From: Promethearchaeota archaeon
Lineage (GTDB): Archaea > Asgardarchaeota > Lokiarchaeia > Sigynarchaeales > SOKP01
Length of the DNA stretch: 37,329 nt
Assembly: GCA_019058515.1 (NCBI GenBank)
Contig: JAHPYY010000069.1
Coordinates: forward strand, 1 to 37,329
Direction of reading: 5' to 3'
The position numbers were made by a program, and so were the translations under genes. The notes beneath the pieces were generated by a model. The model had not been told where the DNA came from, ran no database searches, and was given only the letters and a program-made list of their open reading frames with translations. This document shows positions 8,596-16,490 of this stretch, in pieces. How positions within the stretch are numbered: position 1 is the first letter of the stretch; the number at the start of each line of letters is the position of its first letter.

Positions 8596-9072
8596 TTAAT
8601 CAGGGATAATAATGCTGTGGTCTTCTTTGATGCGATCTAACACGATCTGAGTTTTTATTTCTTCCACACCAGGAAGGTTTCGAAGTTTCTCGATAAGACT
8701 CATGGAATCTTGATGGTCTAGACATTTTGCCATGATGAATAACGGATATTCTCCGGTTATCACGTAAGCGTATTTGATCATTTCCATGTGTTCAATCTCT
8801 TCCTTTAGTTTGTTTAAAGGTTTGGAAGAATTCACTCGCAGCGACGCCAACACCATCTCGCGGTATCCAATTTTCCTACAATCGATCAAAGTGACGTATT
8901 GTTTTATAATTTCGCTTTTTATTAACTTCTTTAGCCTCGCTCTAATAGCGGTAGTACTTAGTTCGGTGTGTTTGGAAAGTTTATGCAAAGGAATTTTTGC
9001 ATCATCTTGTAACAATCGCAAGATCGCCTTATCTTTCTCGTCCAACTCGTATACTTCGGGTACGCTGACCAT
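8596..9072 (-). CDS. Lrp/AsnC-family transcription regulator
   Basis: This 158-residue DNA-binding protein has the standard layout: an AsnC-type helix-turn-helix at about residues 8-62 (LDEKDKAILRLLQDDAK, then LSKHTELSTTAIRARLKKL) and a RAM ligand/oligomerisation domain at about 68-150. It is divergent from the sulfur-carrier/Hdr operon. The shared intergenic region contains a strong dyad, which makes it a natural candidate regulator of that operon and of itself. The effector is unknown. Confidence 0.93.
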   Translation of the reverse strand: MVSVPEVYELDEKDKAILRLLQDDAKIPLHKLSKHTELSTTAIRARLKKLIKSEIIKQYVTLIDCRKIGYREMVLASLRVNSSKPLNKLKEEIEHMEMIKYAYVITGEYPLFIMAKCLDHQDSMSLIEKLRNLPGVEEIKTQIVLDRIKEDHSIIIPD

Positions 9073-9200
9073 ATTTTATTTCACCGGTTATCAGGTATAA
9101 CCGCTTCAGTTTTTTAGTGGCGTCTAATTTTCAAATATATATATTCGTATTTTTAAAATCTAAATATAATATCTCTACACAAGTTTTTAAAACTTTCGAT

Positions 9201-9226
9201 AAGTGACATTTCTCACTTTTTCACTT
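9201..9226 (+). promoter_or_regulatory. dyad AAGTGA-N6-TCACTT plus third half-site
   Basis: AAGTGA (9201-9206) and TCACTT (9213-9218) are perfect 6-base arms around a 6-base spacer. A third TCACTT follows at 9221-9226. It lies between the Lrp-type regulator and the divergent tusA-led operon, upstream of the likely TATA box. A symmetric site of this size suits an Lrp dimer. This is an inference from position and symmetry. Confidence 0.5.
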
Positions 9227-9274
9227 ACACTTTTTGCTATTTTTTATGATTTATAAATTCTTTTGTGATATAAG

Positions 9275-9282
9275 TTTAAATA
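9275..9282 (+). promoter_or_regulatory. probable TATA box of the tus/dsr/hdr operon
   Basis: TTTAAATA preceded by purines (AAG) is a good archaeal TATA/BRE match. Transcription would start near 9305 and give a leader of about 75 bases before tusA. A second AT-rich box (TTTATAAATT, 9250-9259) is an alternative. Confidence 0.4.
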
Positions 9283-9382
9283 CGAAGAGAGTTTTTTAAT
9301 ATTTAGCTTTAATTCACAATTATATTTTTTTGTGCTATTAGAAAAGAAAAAAATAACAAAAAAAACTATAAAAGGCGAAAAA

Positions 9383-9607
9383 ATGGCTCAAGTAACTTTG
9401 GACTGTTTGGGTAAAAAATGCCCAATGCCAGTATTGATGACGAAAAAGGAATTGAAGAAGATGAACTCTGGGGACGTATTAGAGTTAATTGTAAATGATG
9501 TGGGTGCGCTAAAGGATGTACCCGCGTTACTAAAGAAAACGGGAGACGAGCTACTCGATAGTAAAGAAGATGGTGAAAGAATTACTTTTCACATAAAAAA
9601 AGCTTAG
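9383..9607 (+). CDS. tusA: TusA-family sulfur carrier protein
   Basis: TusA-type proteins carry sulfur as a persulfide on a conserved cysteine and hand it to partner proteins. The 74-residue product shows the family signature GKKCPMPVL, with the carrier cysteine at 13 followed by PMP; an extra cysteine sits at 8. I chose the ATG at 9383 over the upstream TTG at 9332, because MAQVTLDC is the normal TusA beginning and the upstream extension is only lysine-rich. It is the first gene of a long plus-strand operon, 25 bases before a dsrE-like gene. Confidence 0.92.
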   Translation: MAQVTLDCLGKKCPMPVLMTKKELKKMNSGDVLELIVNDVGALKDVPALLKKTGDELLDSKEDGERITFHIKKA

Positions 9608-9632
9608 AGAAGCAACAACGGGGACGAAAAGT

Positions 9633-10001
9633 ATGTCATTGTATACATTTTTCATCGCAACGGAACCGTATAAATTCGAAGCAACGGATACTCTTATAAA
9701 TCTGGCTACAGCAGTGCTCGAAAAGGGGCATCAGATCAAAGGTATATTTTTTTATGGAAGTGGGGTTTACAACATAAAAAAAGACATTGAAACGGGAATA
9801 ACGGTGAGGAACTTACCCGCAAAATTAGAGGAATTCATTACAAAGAACAATATTACCGTCGCAGGCTGTACTACTTGGATAGGGTTGTGCGGATTAAACG
9901 AACAGTGTTTTATAAACGGTGCAATCGAAGAAGGTTTAGGAGAATTTTCGAACTGGACTGCTGAATCTGATAAATTAATTATATTTGGAACAGGAGGATA
10001 A
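9633..10001 (+). CDS. dsrE: DsrE/TusD-family sulfur relay protein
   Basis: This 122-residue protein belongs to the DsrE/F fold used for persulfide relay. It has the pattern SLYTFFIATEPYKFEATDTL at the start and a conserved cysteine at 79 in VAGCTTWIGLCG, the position of the active cysteine in TusD/DsrE. Further cysteines at 86 and 92 sit close by. It would exchange sulfur with TusA. It is followed after 5 bases by the next dsr-like gene. Confidence 0.88.
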   Translation: MSLYTFFIATEPYKFEATDTLINLATAVLEKGHQIKGIFFYGSGVYNIKKDIETGITVRNLPAKLEEFITKNNITVAGCTTWIGLCGLNEQCFINGAIEEGLGEFSNWTAESDKLIIFGTGG

Positions 10002-10006
10002 AAGAT

Positions 10007-10375
10007 ATGATTAAATCAGTTGCAATATTGTGCGATCGATCCCCAATCGGAAAAAACTCTGTTCGAGAAGCGCTTCGATTAGGGGCCGGATTTATGGGAT
10101 TAGGAGAGGAAATCATTTGTAAAGTGATTCTAATGGGGGACGCAGTACATTTACTAAGCAAAACCGCAAAACCTACTTCAGTTGGGGTAGATTCTTACGA
10201 CGAACCAATAGAAATGGCGGAGTTATCAGACTTAGAGATTATAGTGCTTCAAGAATCGCTGGACGAACTTGGATTTACAATTGACGATCTAATCGAGTAC
10301 GAAGGTCTGAAAGTAGTTAACATGGTACAATTAATCGACATATTAGATACTACAGATACATACTTCAAGTATTAA
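10007..10375 (+). CDS. DsrF/TusC-like protein
   Basis: This 122-residue protein has the DsrE/F-like fold: AILCDRSPIGKNSVREALRL at the N-terminus, a central VILMGDAVHLL strand-loop, and a helical end. It fits the second subunit of a DsrEFH/TusBCD-type ring. Cysteines at 9 and 38 are the only ones, and neither is clearly at the catalytic site, which is normal for DsrF/TusC subunits. It sits between the DsrE- and DsrH-like genes. Confidence 0.78.
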   Translation: MIKSVAILCDRSPIGKNSVREALRLGAGFMGLGEEIICKVILMGDAVHLLSKTAKPTSVGVDSYDEPIEMAELSDLEIIVLQESLDELGFTIDDLIEYEGLKVVNMVQLIDILDTTDTYFKY

Positions 10376-10392
10376 CAAAGGTGGAGAAAAAA

Positions 10393-10731
10393 ATGGCAGA
10401 TCTTGATTTGGTTTATTTATTTGGATTTAGCTTTAGATACGGCAGAGAATTAGACAGATTACTTCCAATTCTGAAGCTTCAATTAAATAAAAACCTAAAG
10501 CTCGGATTAGTGTTAATCCACGATGGTGTTATCGGTATCTCTACAAGGGGTAGAGTCCCAAAACAAATGGAAGAACTCCTTAGCTTAGATCTTTCTATGT
10601 TCGCAATTAAATCAGATTTAATCGCTCGCGGAATAACCGAAGAAAATATTCACAACAAAGTAAAACTCATAGAATATGGCGATCTTGTAGATGTAATTGA
10701 TACTACGCCAAAAGTTATCTCGTGGATGTAG
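10393..10731 (+). CDS. DsrH/TusB-like protein
   Basis: This 112-residue product fits the third DsrEFH-type subunit by size, position and the phrase LVLIHDGVIG, which matches the DsrH/TusB central strand. It contains no cysteine, so it cannot itself carry a persulfide. I prefer the ATG at 10393 to the GTG at 10381: an AAGGTGGAG ribosome binding site at 10378-10386 lies just before it and would otherwise be inside the gene. Confidence 0.72.
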   Translation: MADLDLVYLFGFSFRYGRELDRLLPILKLQLNKNLKLGLVLIHDGVIGISTRGRVPKQMEELLSLDLSMFAIKSDLIARGITEENIHNKVKLIEYGDLVDVIDTTPKVISWM

Positions 10732-10834
10732 ATAACCGAAATAATAAGTATTAAGAAAAAATTAACGGTCAATTTTTTGACGTCAAAAAAAAAAACATAA
10801 AAAGTAAGTAAAATCTAAAAAAAAGGTGTAATAT

Positions 10835-11263
10835 ATGGCTGAAAACGGAAACGGAACAGTAAATTTTATCGTAAAGGATAAATCATTCGAAAAATTCGCA
10901 ATGATGATGATCCTTGGCACGACTGGAGACGCCATGGATATGAAAATGAATTTCTTCTTTACTTTTTGGGGTTTAGAGCTTTTAAAGAAAGGAAAAAAAC
11001 CTAAAGTTGCTGGAATGCCTTTTCCAATGAAAGGTATGGCAGCTAAAATGTTTACTAAAAGGTTAAAGAAGTTTGGCATCGAAGATCCATGGGGTTTAAT
11101 TAAAGAAGCTATTGCTAACGGTAATATGAAGTTATATCCTTGTGAAATGACCATGCAATTAATGGGAATTAAGCGCGAGGACATAATCGAAGAAGCAGAA
11201 GATCCTGTTGGTGCCGCGTCTTTCTTGGAAATGAGTGAAGGCGGACAAATCGTTTCGTTATAA
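10835..11263 (+). CDS. DsrE2-family protein
   Basis: This 142-residue protein matches the DsrE2 (DsrE/F/H-like) family, which works with TusA in sulfur transfer. Landmarks are the hydrophobic stretch KMNFFFTFWGLELL at about 37-50 and the conserved cysteine 103 in YPCEMTMQLMGIK. It is rich in methionine. DsrE2 proteins are often membrane-associated, and the FAMMMILG and FFFTFWG segments could allow that. About 100 AT-rich bases separate it from the DsrH-like gene, so it may have an additional promoter. It leads directly into hdrC. Confidence 0.88.
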   Translation: MAENGNGTVNFIVKDKSFEKFAMMMILGTTGDAMDMKMNFFFTFWGLELLKKGKKPKVAGMPFPMKGMAAKMFTKRLKKFGIEDPWGLIKEAIANGNMKLYPCEMTMQLMGIKREDIIEEAEDPVGAASFLEMSEGGQIVSL

Positions 11264-11311
11264 AATAATCAAATTTTAATATTTTTTTTTTAATTTTATG
11301 GAGATGTAAAA

Positions 11312-11869
11312 ATGTCGGATGTTAGAGAAGAAAGCGTTCGGGAATTTAAAACGGACGAAGATTTTGATAGTGAATTTTTTAAAAGGATAGAAAGAAGATC
11401 AAATATCTGGTCTTGCATTCAATGCGGAACCTGCACAGCGAGTTGCGAAAGTGGTCGTTGGACAGCATTGAAGACCCGATCTATTGTAAGGAAGGTCCTT
11501 TTAGGAGACCTCTCAGTTCTTAAAGATCCAGATATATGGTTATGCACTACTTGTTATCAATGTTACGAAAGGTGTCCACGTGACGTTAGACCTACAGATG
11601 TTATTATGGAGTTGCGAAATTATGCAACTAAATTAGGGAATATTTCTCCCAACCATAGAGCGGTTGTAGGATACTTAAAAAACTTCGGGCACGCGGTACC
11701 TATAAATGACGAAGTTAGAAAGAGAAGAGTCGAATTAGGACTCGAAGAATTACCTCCTACTGCGTTCAGGTTTAAGCAGGAGGGGGACGATAAAGATCTA
11801 AAAAATTTCGAAAAACATATGTTCGATTTACCTCCAGTTAAGGAGGAGAAGAAAAAGGAGGAGAAGTAA
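11312..11869 (+). CDS. hdrC: HdrC-like heterodisulfide reductase subunit C
   Basis: HdrC is the iron-sulfur subunit that passes electrons from HdrA to HdrB. Two [4Fe-4S] motifs are complete: C35-x2-C38-x2-C41-x3-C45 and C78-x2-C81-x2-C84-x3-C88. The rest is helical and ends in a lysine/glutamate-rich tail. The 185 residues match soluble methanogen HdrC, and there is no membrane anchor. It is followed by hdrB after 3 bases, as in methanogens. Confidence 0.93.
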   Translation: MSDVREESVREFKTDEDFDSEFFKRIERRSNIWSCIQCGTCTASCESGRWTALKTRSIVRKVLLGDLSVLKDPDIWLCTTCYQCYERCPRDVRPTDVIMELRNYATKLGNISPNHRAVVGYLKNFGHAVPINDEVRKRRVELGLEELPPTAFRFKQEGDDKDLKNFEKHMFDLPPVKEEKKKEEK

Positions 11870-11872
11870 TCA

Positions 11873-12787
11873 ATGGCTAAAGAAAACACATTTGCGTTTT
11901 TTCTAGGATGTATAATGCCAAATCGTTACCCTGCCATCGAAAAATCAACTAAATTTGTAATGGAAAAGCTCGGTTACGAGATACTAGAAATGGAACGAGC
12001 TACTTGCTGTCCAGCACCCGGAGTTTTCCGCTCGTTCAATAAGTTTGATTGGATGGTAGCGGGAGCGCGAAATATATGCATCGCAGAACAACTGGACGCA
12101 GACATTTTAACCGTTTGCAACGGATGTTTTGGAACGCTTCAAGAAATCAACAAGCACCTAAAAGAAAACGAAGAGCATCGCAATCTAGTAAATGAAAAAT
12201 TAAAATTAATTGGAGATTACGAATTCAAGGGAACTATTGATGTTAGACATGTCGCTGAAGTGCTTGGATACGAAATTGGACCATGGGGCATAGAAGATCA
12301 CATTGTTCGTAAAGCAAATCTAAAAGCCGCAATTCATTATGGTTGCCACTTTTTAAAACCAACGAGAATACGAGAGATCGAAAGCTCAGAAGGTCCTACT
12401 ATTATCGAAGATTTCGTGGAAGTCTTAGGAATTGAATCGGTAAGATTCAAAGAGCAACTTACTTGTTGTGGTGCAGGTGGGGGCGTAAAAGCTTATTCTG
12501 GAGATTCAAGCATGACGATCTTTGGAGAAAAAATGAAGAATATCGACGAAGTGAAACCCGATATTATATTAGACATTTGTCCATTCTGTCATTTGCAGTT
12601 TGAAACTGGTCAAGATTACCTCAACAAAAATAAAGGGTGTAATTACGATTACCCTGTATTTCATCTATCCCAATTACTTGCGTATTGCATGGGAATGGAT
12701 GCGGAGTTTGTGGGATTGCAGTATCAAATGATGGGAAGAGACTTTATTTTTGGTGGAGAAAAGGTAAAAGAAGAGGAGGCAATTTAA
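11873..12787 (+). CDS. hdrB: HdrB-like heterodisulfide reductase catalytic subunit B
   Basis: HdrB holds the noncubane iron-sulfur centres that reduce a disulfide. Both cysteine-rich CCG motifs are complete. The first uses C13, C45-C46 and C82-x2-C85. The second uses C158, C198-C199 and C236-x2-C239. This full set predicts an active disulfide-reducing subunit of the methanogen type. The usual CoM-S-S-CoB substrate need not apply; the surrounding sulfur-relay genes suggest a protein persulfide or another thiol substrate. The gene ends one base before hdrA starts. Confidence 0.93.
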   Translation: MAKENTFAFFLGCIMPNRYPAIEKSTKFVMEKLGYEILEMERATCCPAPGVFRSFNKFDWMVAGARNICIAEQLDADILTVCNGCFGTLQEINKHLKENEEHRNLVNEKLKLIGDYEFKGTIDVRHVAEVLGYEIGPWGIEDHIVRKANLKAAIHYGCHFLKPTRIREIESSEGPTIIEDFVEVLGIESVRFKEQLTCCGAGGGVKAYSGDSSMTIFGEKMKNIDEVKPDIILDICPFCHLQFETGQDYLNKNKGCNYDYPVFHLSQLLAYCMGMDAEFVGLQYQMMGRDFIFGGEKVKEEEAI

Positions 12788-14824
12788 ATGACGATTATAG
12801 ACAAAGTAAAAAAGTCTGACGAAATTAAGGGTTCAGTGGAGTCCGAAGGAGAAGAAGAACCTCGAATTGGAGTGTTTGTGTGTCACTGCGGGCACAATAT
12901 AGCGGGTACCGTTGATGTCGCTAAAGTCGCCGAGTACGCTAAAACCTTGCCTAATGTAGTAAAAGCAGAGCATTACATGTTCATGTGCAGTAAACCAGGA
13001 GTCCAAATGGTTAAGGATTCTATCGAGGAATTGGGCGTAAATCGAACCGTAGTTGCCTCGTGCTCAAAGAATCAACACGGTAGAACTTTCGCGAACGCAA
13101 TTCAAGAGATGGGACTTAATAAGCATCGCCACCAGCAGGTAAACATTAGAGAATATAACAGTTGGGTTCATCAAAAGGAAAAGGACAAAGCCACAGATAA
13201 AGCTAAAAAGCTAATTACGGCAGGCGTGAACAGAGCGAGAAAGTTAGAAGATGTGGAGACTCGAAAAATCCCCACCACGAAAGCTGCATTAGTAATCGGT
13301 GCGGGTATTGCGGGACTTCGTTCCGCGTACGATCTTGCTGAACTAGGAATTCCTGTGTACTTAATAGAGAGGTTATCGACAATTGGCGGGCACATGACTC
13401 AACTTAACAAGACGTTCCCAACTTTAGAATGTCCGCAGTGTTCGATATCACCTTTGACTAATGGAGTAGCGAATCATCCACTTGTAGAACTATATACAAA
13501 CGCTCAAATTAAAAATGTAGATGGTTCAATGGGAAATTTCGAAGTTGAAGTGGAAATAAAACCTCGATATGTAAAAGATAATTGTACTTCTTGTGGAGAA
13601 TGCGCCGCTCATTGTCCCGTTGAAGTTCCAAGCGAATGGGATGGTGGAATGTCAATAAGAAAAGCAATATATAAAGCATATCCTCAAGCGATTCCCGCAA
13701 CTTATGTAAGAGACAAAAAGAATTGTATTGAATGCAATACGTGTATTAATGTGTGCCCTGTTCAAGCGGTTGACTTTTCTATGGAAACAGAAACTAAAAC
13801 CTTCAAAGTTGGCTCGATTGTTGTGGCAGTAGGATACGATGAATATGATCCTACTGAAATTGAACCCTATCATTATAGTCAAGAAGGATACGAAAATGTT
13901 ATTACACAATTAAAGTTGGAAAGAATGTTAGCTCCTGGTTCGCTTACCAACAGTCAAGTGTTAAGACCTTCAGACGCAAAAATTCCTAAAAGCGTCGTCA
14001 TGATACAGTGTGTGGGTAGTAGAAACGACCAAGTTGGAAATCAGTACTGTACGGGTGTGTGTTGCAAATTCGCGGTTAAGAACGCAAGAATTATAAAAGA
14101 AATGTACCCCGATACTGAAGTTACCATCTGTTATATAGATATCAGAACTCCCGGATTGAACTTTGAAGAGTTGTATAAATCCGCTCAAGAGCTAGGAGTT
14201 AGATTTATCAGAGGGCGCCCATCAGAAATATTGAAAGACCCAATCTCAGGAGAACTAAGAGTGATTGTCGAAGATACGTTAAGCATGACCCCGTTGAAGT
14301 TAAAAGCGGATATGGTCGTACTATCGGCGGCGATGGTCCCACCAGAAGGAATTGGTCCATTAGGATCGAAGCTTCACGTGCTACGATCAAAGGAGGGGTT
14401 TTTAAAAGAATTTCACATTAAAATGAATCCTACTTTAAGCAGTAAGGGAGGAATTTTCTTAGCGGGAGCGATTCAAGGACCAAAAGATATATCCGAATCA
14501 GTAGCCCAAGCAGGAAACGCTGCGGCGATAGCGGCTGCTCCTTTGGTAAAGGGATATATTGAAAAAGAGATGTTAATTCCTTCGGTCGACTTTGACTTAT
14601 GCGTTAGGTGCGGACTGTGTAAAACCGTCTGCTCTCCAGCCGCAATCGAAATAAGCGACGATGGAACGCCGATGGTAAACGAAGTAGCATGTAAATCGTG
14701 CGGTATGTGCATGCCCGCGTGTCCTACGGGGGCAATTCAATTGTTAAACTTTAGCGATGAGCAACTGCTAGATGAAATAGTAGCAGTATCAGGTGGAGGT
14801 GTAGTTTGTGAAGATGAGCTGTGA
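12788..14824 (+). CDS. hdrA: HdrA-like flavin-bifurcating subunit
   Basis: HdrA is the FAD subunit that can split electron pairs between ferredoxin and HdrBC. The 678 residues show an N-terminal cluster region (VCHCGHNI at 31-38), the FAD-binding GAGIAG at 171-176, the HdrA-specific LECPQCSISP with C215 and C218, and two ferredoxin motifs at 266-276 and 313-323. A C-terminal pair sits at about 605-645 (CVRCGLCKTVC, CKSCGMCMPAC). All elements of full-length methanogen-type HdrA are present. It overlaps mvhD by 17 bases. Confidence 0.95.
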   Translation: MTIIDKVKKSDEIKGSVESEGEEEPRIGVFVCHCGHNIAGTVDVAKVAEYAKTLPNVVKAEHYMFMCSKPGVQMVKDSIEELGVNRTVVASCSKNQHGRTFANAIQEMGLNKHRHQQVNIREYNSWVHQKEKDKATDKAKKLITAGVNRARKLEDVETRKIPTTKAALVIGAGIAGLRSAYDLAELGIPVYLIERLSTIGGHMTQLNKTFPTLECPQCSISPLTNGVANHPLVELYTNAQIKNVDGSMGNFEVEVEIKPRYVKDNCTSCGECAAHCPVEVPSEWDGGMSIRKAIYKAYPQAIPATYVRDKKNCIECNTCINVCPVQAVDFSMETETKTFKVGSIVVAVGYDEYDPTEIEPYHYSQEGYENVITQLKLERMLAPGSLTNSQVLRPSDAKIPKSVVMIQCVGSRNDQVGNQYCTGVCCKFAVKNARIIKEMYPDTEVTICYIDIRTPGLNFEELYKSAQELGVRFIRGRPSEILKDPISGELRVIVEDTLSMTPLKLKADMVVLSAAMVPPEGIGPLGSKLHVLRSKEGFLKEFHIKMNPTLSSKGGIFLAGAIQGPKDISESVAQAGNAAAIAAAPLVKGYIEKEMLIPSVDFDLCVRCGLCKTVCSPAAIEISDDGTPMVNEVACKSCGMCMPACPTGAIQLLNFSDEQLLDEIVAVSGGGVVCEDEL

Positions 14825-15263
14825 AGATATCGAACCAGAAGTACTTGAAAAGATGGAAAACATTGTCGTGTTTATGTGCAACGAGTGCGGCCAGGGATCG
14901 GCAAATACCGCTGGAGTTGCACGAATGGCGTATAATCCGGCAATTCGAATCGTTCGAGTCCAGTGTACTGGTCAGGTTGGACCTATTCAAATTATGGATG
15001 CGTTAGGTAGTGGAGCTGATGCTGTAGCCTGCGTAGGCTGTTGTATAGGTGCGTGCCATTTCTTTAATGGAAACATTTTATCGATGCATAGAATCAAGCT
15101 TTTGAAAAAGGTTTTCAAAGAGTTAGGCTATAGCGACCAATTCGTCAATCAGTATACCTCTCGAGCAGCCGAAGGAGAGACTGCTGTTGGAGATTTCGAA
15201 GATATCGTGATACGGTTAGCAGACGCAATTAAACAGGAGGGGACGATAAAAGATGGATGTTAG
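14808..15263 (+). CDS. mvhD: MvhD-like [2Fe-2S] electron-transfer protein
   Basis: MvhD normally links a hydrogenase or dehydrogenase to HdrA. This 151-residue protein has the cysteine pattern of the family: C24-x2-C27, C53 in VQCTGQVGP, and CVGCCIGACHFFNGN at 75-89. About 15 residues precede the conserved core. It is translated from within the end of hdrA (17-base overlap) and overlaps the next gene by 11 bases. Its presence implies that the Hdr complex takes electrons from an external partner. Confidence 0.93.
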   Translation: MKMSCEDIEPEVLEKMENIVVFMCNECGQGSANTAGVARMAYNPAIRIVRVQCTGQVGPIQIMDALGSGADAVACVGCCIGACHFFNGNILSMHRIKLLKKVFKELGYSDQFVNQYTSRAAEGETAVGDFEDIVIRLADAIKQEGTIKDGC

Positions 15264-16488
15264 AATTTTTCAATTCAATGGGTGTAATAAGTGCTTCAAT
15301 GAGGCCATTTTGTTAAAAAGTGAGTCTAAATATAAAATAGAGTTCATTGACGATCCAAAAAACTGGAATGAAGCGAAAACTGATGTGTCCATAATAACTG
15401 GATACCTTTTACCAGAGGATAGAAGTACATTGGAAAAAATTAATGTAAACTCTAAAAAGGTAATCGGCTATGGAAATTGCGCTACCACTGGAGGAATCTT
15501 TGCTTTAGCAAATCAACGAGGTTACGATATTTCTCCGTTGAATAAATTCCTTGAAGACGCACAAAAAGTAAATGGATGTCTTGGTGAAGTCGAAGAGTTA
15601 AAATTAGTCATTGATAACGAAGTAACTCCAAAACTAAAAAATCTGTGCCTTGTATGTAGCAGGAAAACTACTTGTGATTACTTAGACGAAATTAAACGCC
15701 AGATAGAATTAGAAGATGAGACTAAATGTTTTAACGATCTTGGATACCTCTGTAACGGTTTTGTTGCAAAAGAGTGCAAGGAACGCTGCATTGATTACAA
15801 TGCACCTTGTAGGGGCTGCAAACCAATAGGAGAGCGTTCAGGAGTACGAATGTTAGGGATGTTTGGCACCCTGATGGGAAACATCGAAGTTGCTACCGAA
15901 CATTCAGAATTAGGAGCCACCGATAAACTCGCTGATAAAGACGATGATATCACAGACAGTTTACCAGATGTGTTAGGAAACTTCTTTAGGTTTACCTTAC
16001 CAACCTCGGGACTTCCACGAGGGAGAATCCCTTCCTCAGGAACTTTGCTTGAGGATGTGTTTACAGGTAGGTTAATTGAAGAATTACCTTTAATATCAGG
16101 ATTATTAGGAGGCGACCATTCGATCTCGTTAACACTAAAAATAATAGAAACCTACGAAGAAGCCAATCAAATTGAAGTAAGCGAACAAACGAAGAAATAC
16201 AGAAATATTCTATTAAAATTAGAAAACAAACTGCAACAAGTGGTTAAAAGCAAGGATCCGGAAGATTACAAGAAGGTGACAGATGAAATCAGAAGAATAG
16301 GTGGAAACATGAATTTATCCAACCTTTATTACGGAGGTTTTAAGTCGCAAATAAACGATAATGATAATTTTGAAGATTATAAAACCCATGTTTTTGATGT
16401 GGTTGAAGGTACCTATAAAAATGGTTCAGTAGAATTTACGATTGATCCAATCGGTATTGTAAAAGAAATAATAATTAAAGAGGGATAG
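15253..16488 (+). CDS. hydrogenase small-subunit-like (MvhG-type) protein without a large subunit
   Basis: The N-terminal half resembles the small, iron-sulfur subunit of F420-nonreducing [NiFe] hydrogenases and the 20-kDa subunit of complex I. It has GCNKC at 10-14, YGNCATTGGI near 75 and NGCLGE near 108, which would hold a proximal cluster. The cysteine-rich block CLVCSRKTTC, CNGFVAKECKERC and CRGC at about 133-193 would hold further clusters. The C-terminal half (about 200-411) has few cysteines and matches nothing I recognise. No hydrogenase large subunit is in the operon, so this may be a purely electron-conducting subunit. It ends 2 bases before the next gene. Confidence 0.78.
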   Translation: MDVRIFQFNGCNKCFNEAILLKSESKYKIEFIDDPKNWNEAKTDVSIITGYLLPEDRSTLEKINVNSKKVIGYGNCATTGGIFALANQRGYDISPLNKFLEDAQKVNGCLGEVEELKLVIDNEVTPKLKNLCLVCSRKTTCDYLDEIKRQIELEDETKCFNDLGYLCNGFVAKECKERCIDYNAPCRGCKPIGERSGVRMLGMFGTLMGNIEVATEHSELGATDKLADKDDDITDSLPDVLGNFFRFTLPTSGLPRGRIPSSGTLLEDVFTGRLIEELPLISGLLGGDHSISLTLKIIETYEEANQIEVSEQTKKYRNILLKLENKLQQVVKSKDPEDYKKVTDEIRRIGGNMNLSNLYYGGFKSQINDNDNFEDYKTHVFDVVEGTYKNGSVEFTIDPIGIVKEIIIKEG

Positions 16489-16490
16489 AA

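Noticed and set aside
9332..9382. TTG at 9332 as the tusA start
   Set aside because: The extension is lysine-rich and unlike TusA; the ATG at 9383 gives the normal family N-terminus.
11312..14824. hdrCBA as evidence of methanogenesis
   Set aside because: No Mcr, Mtr or CoM/CoB genes occur in the window, and the neighbours are sulfur-relay genes.
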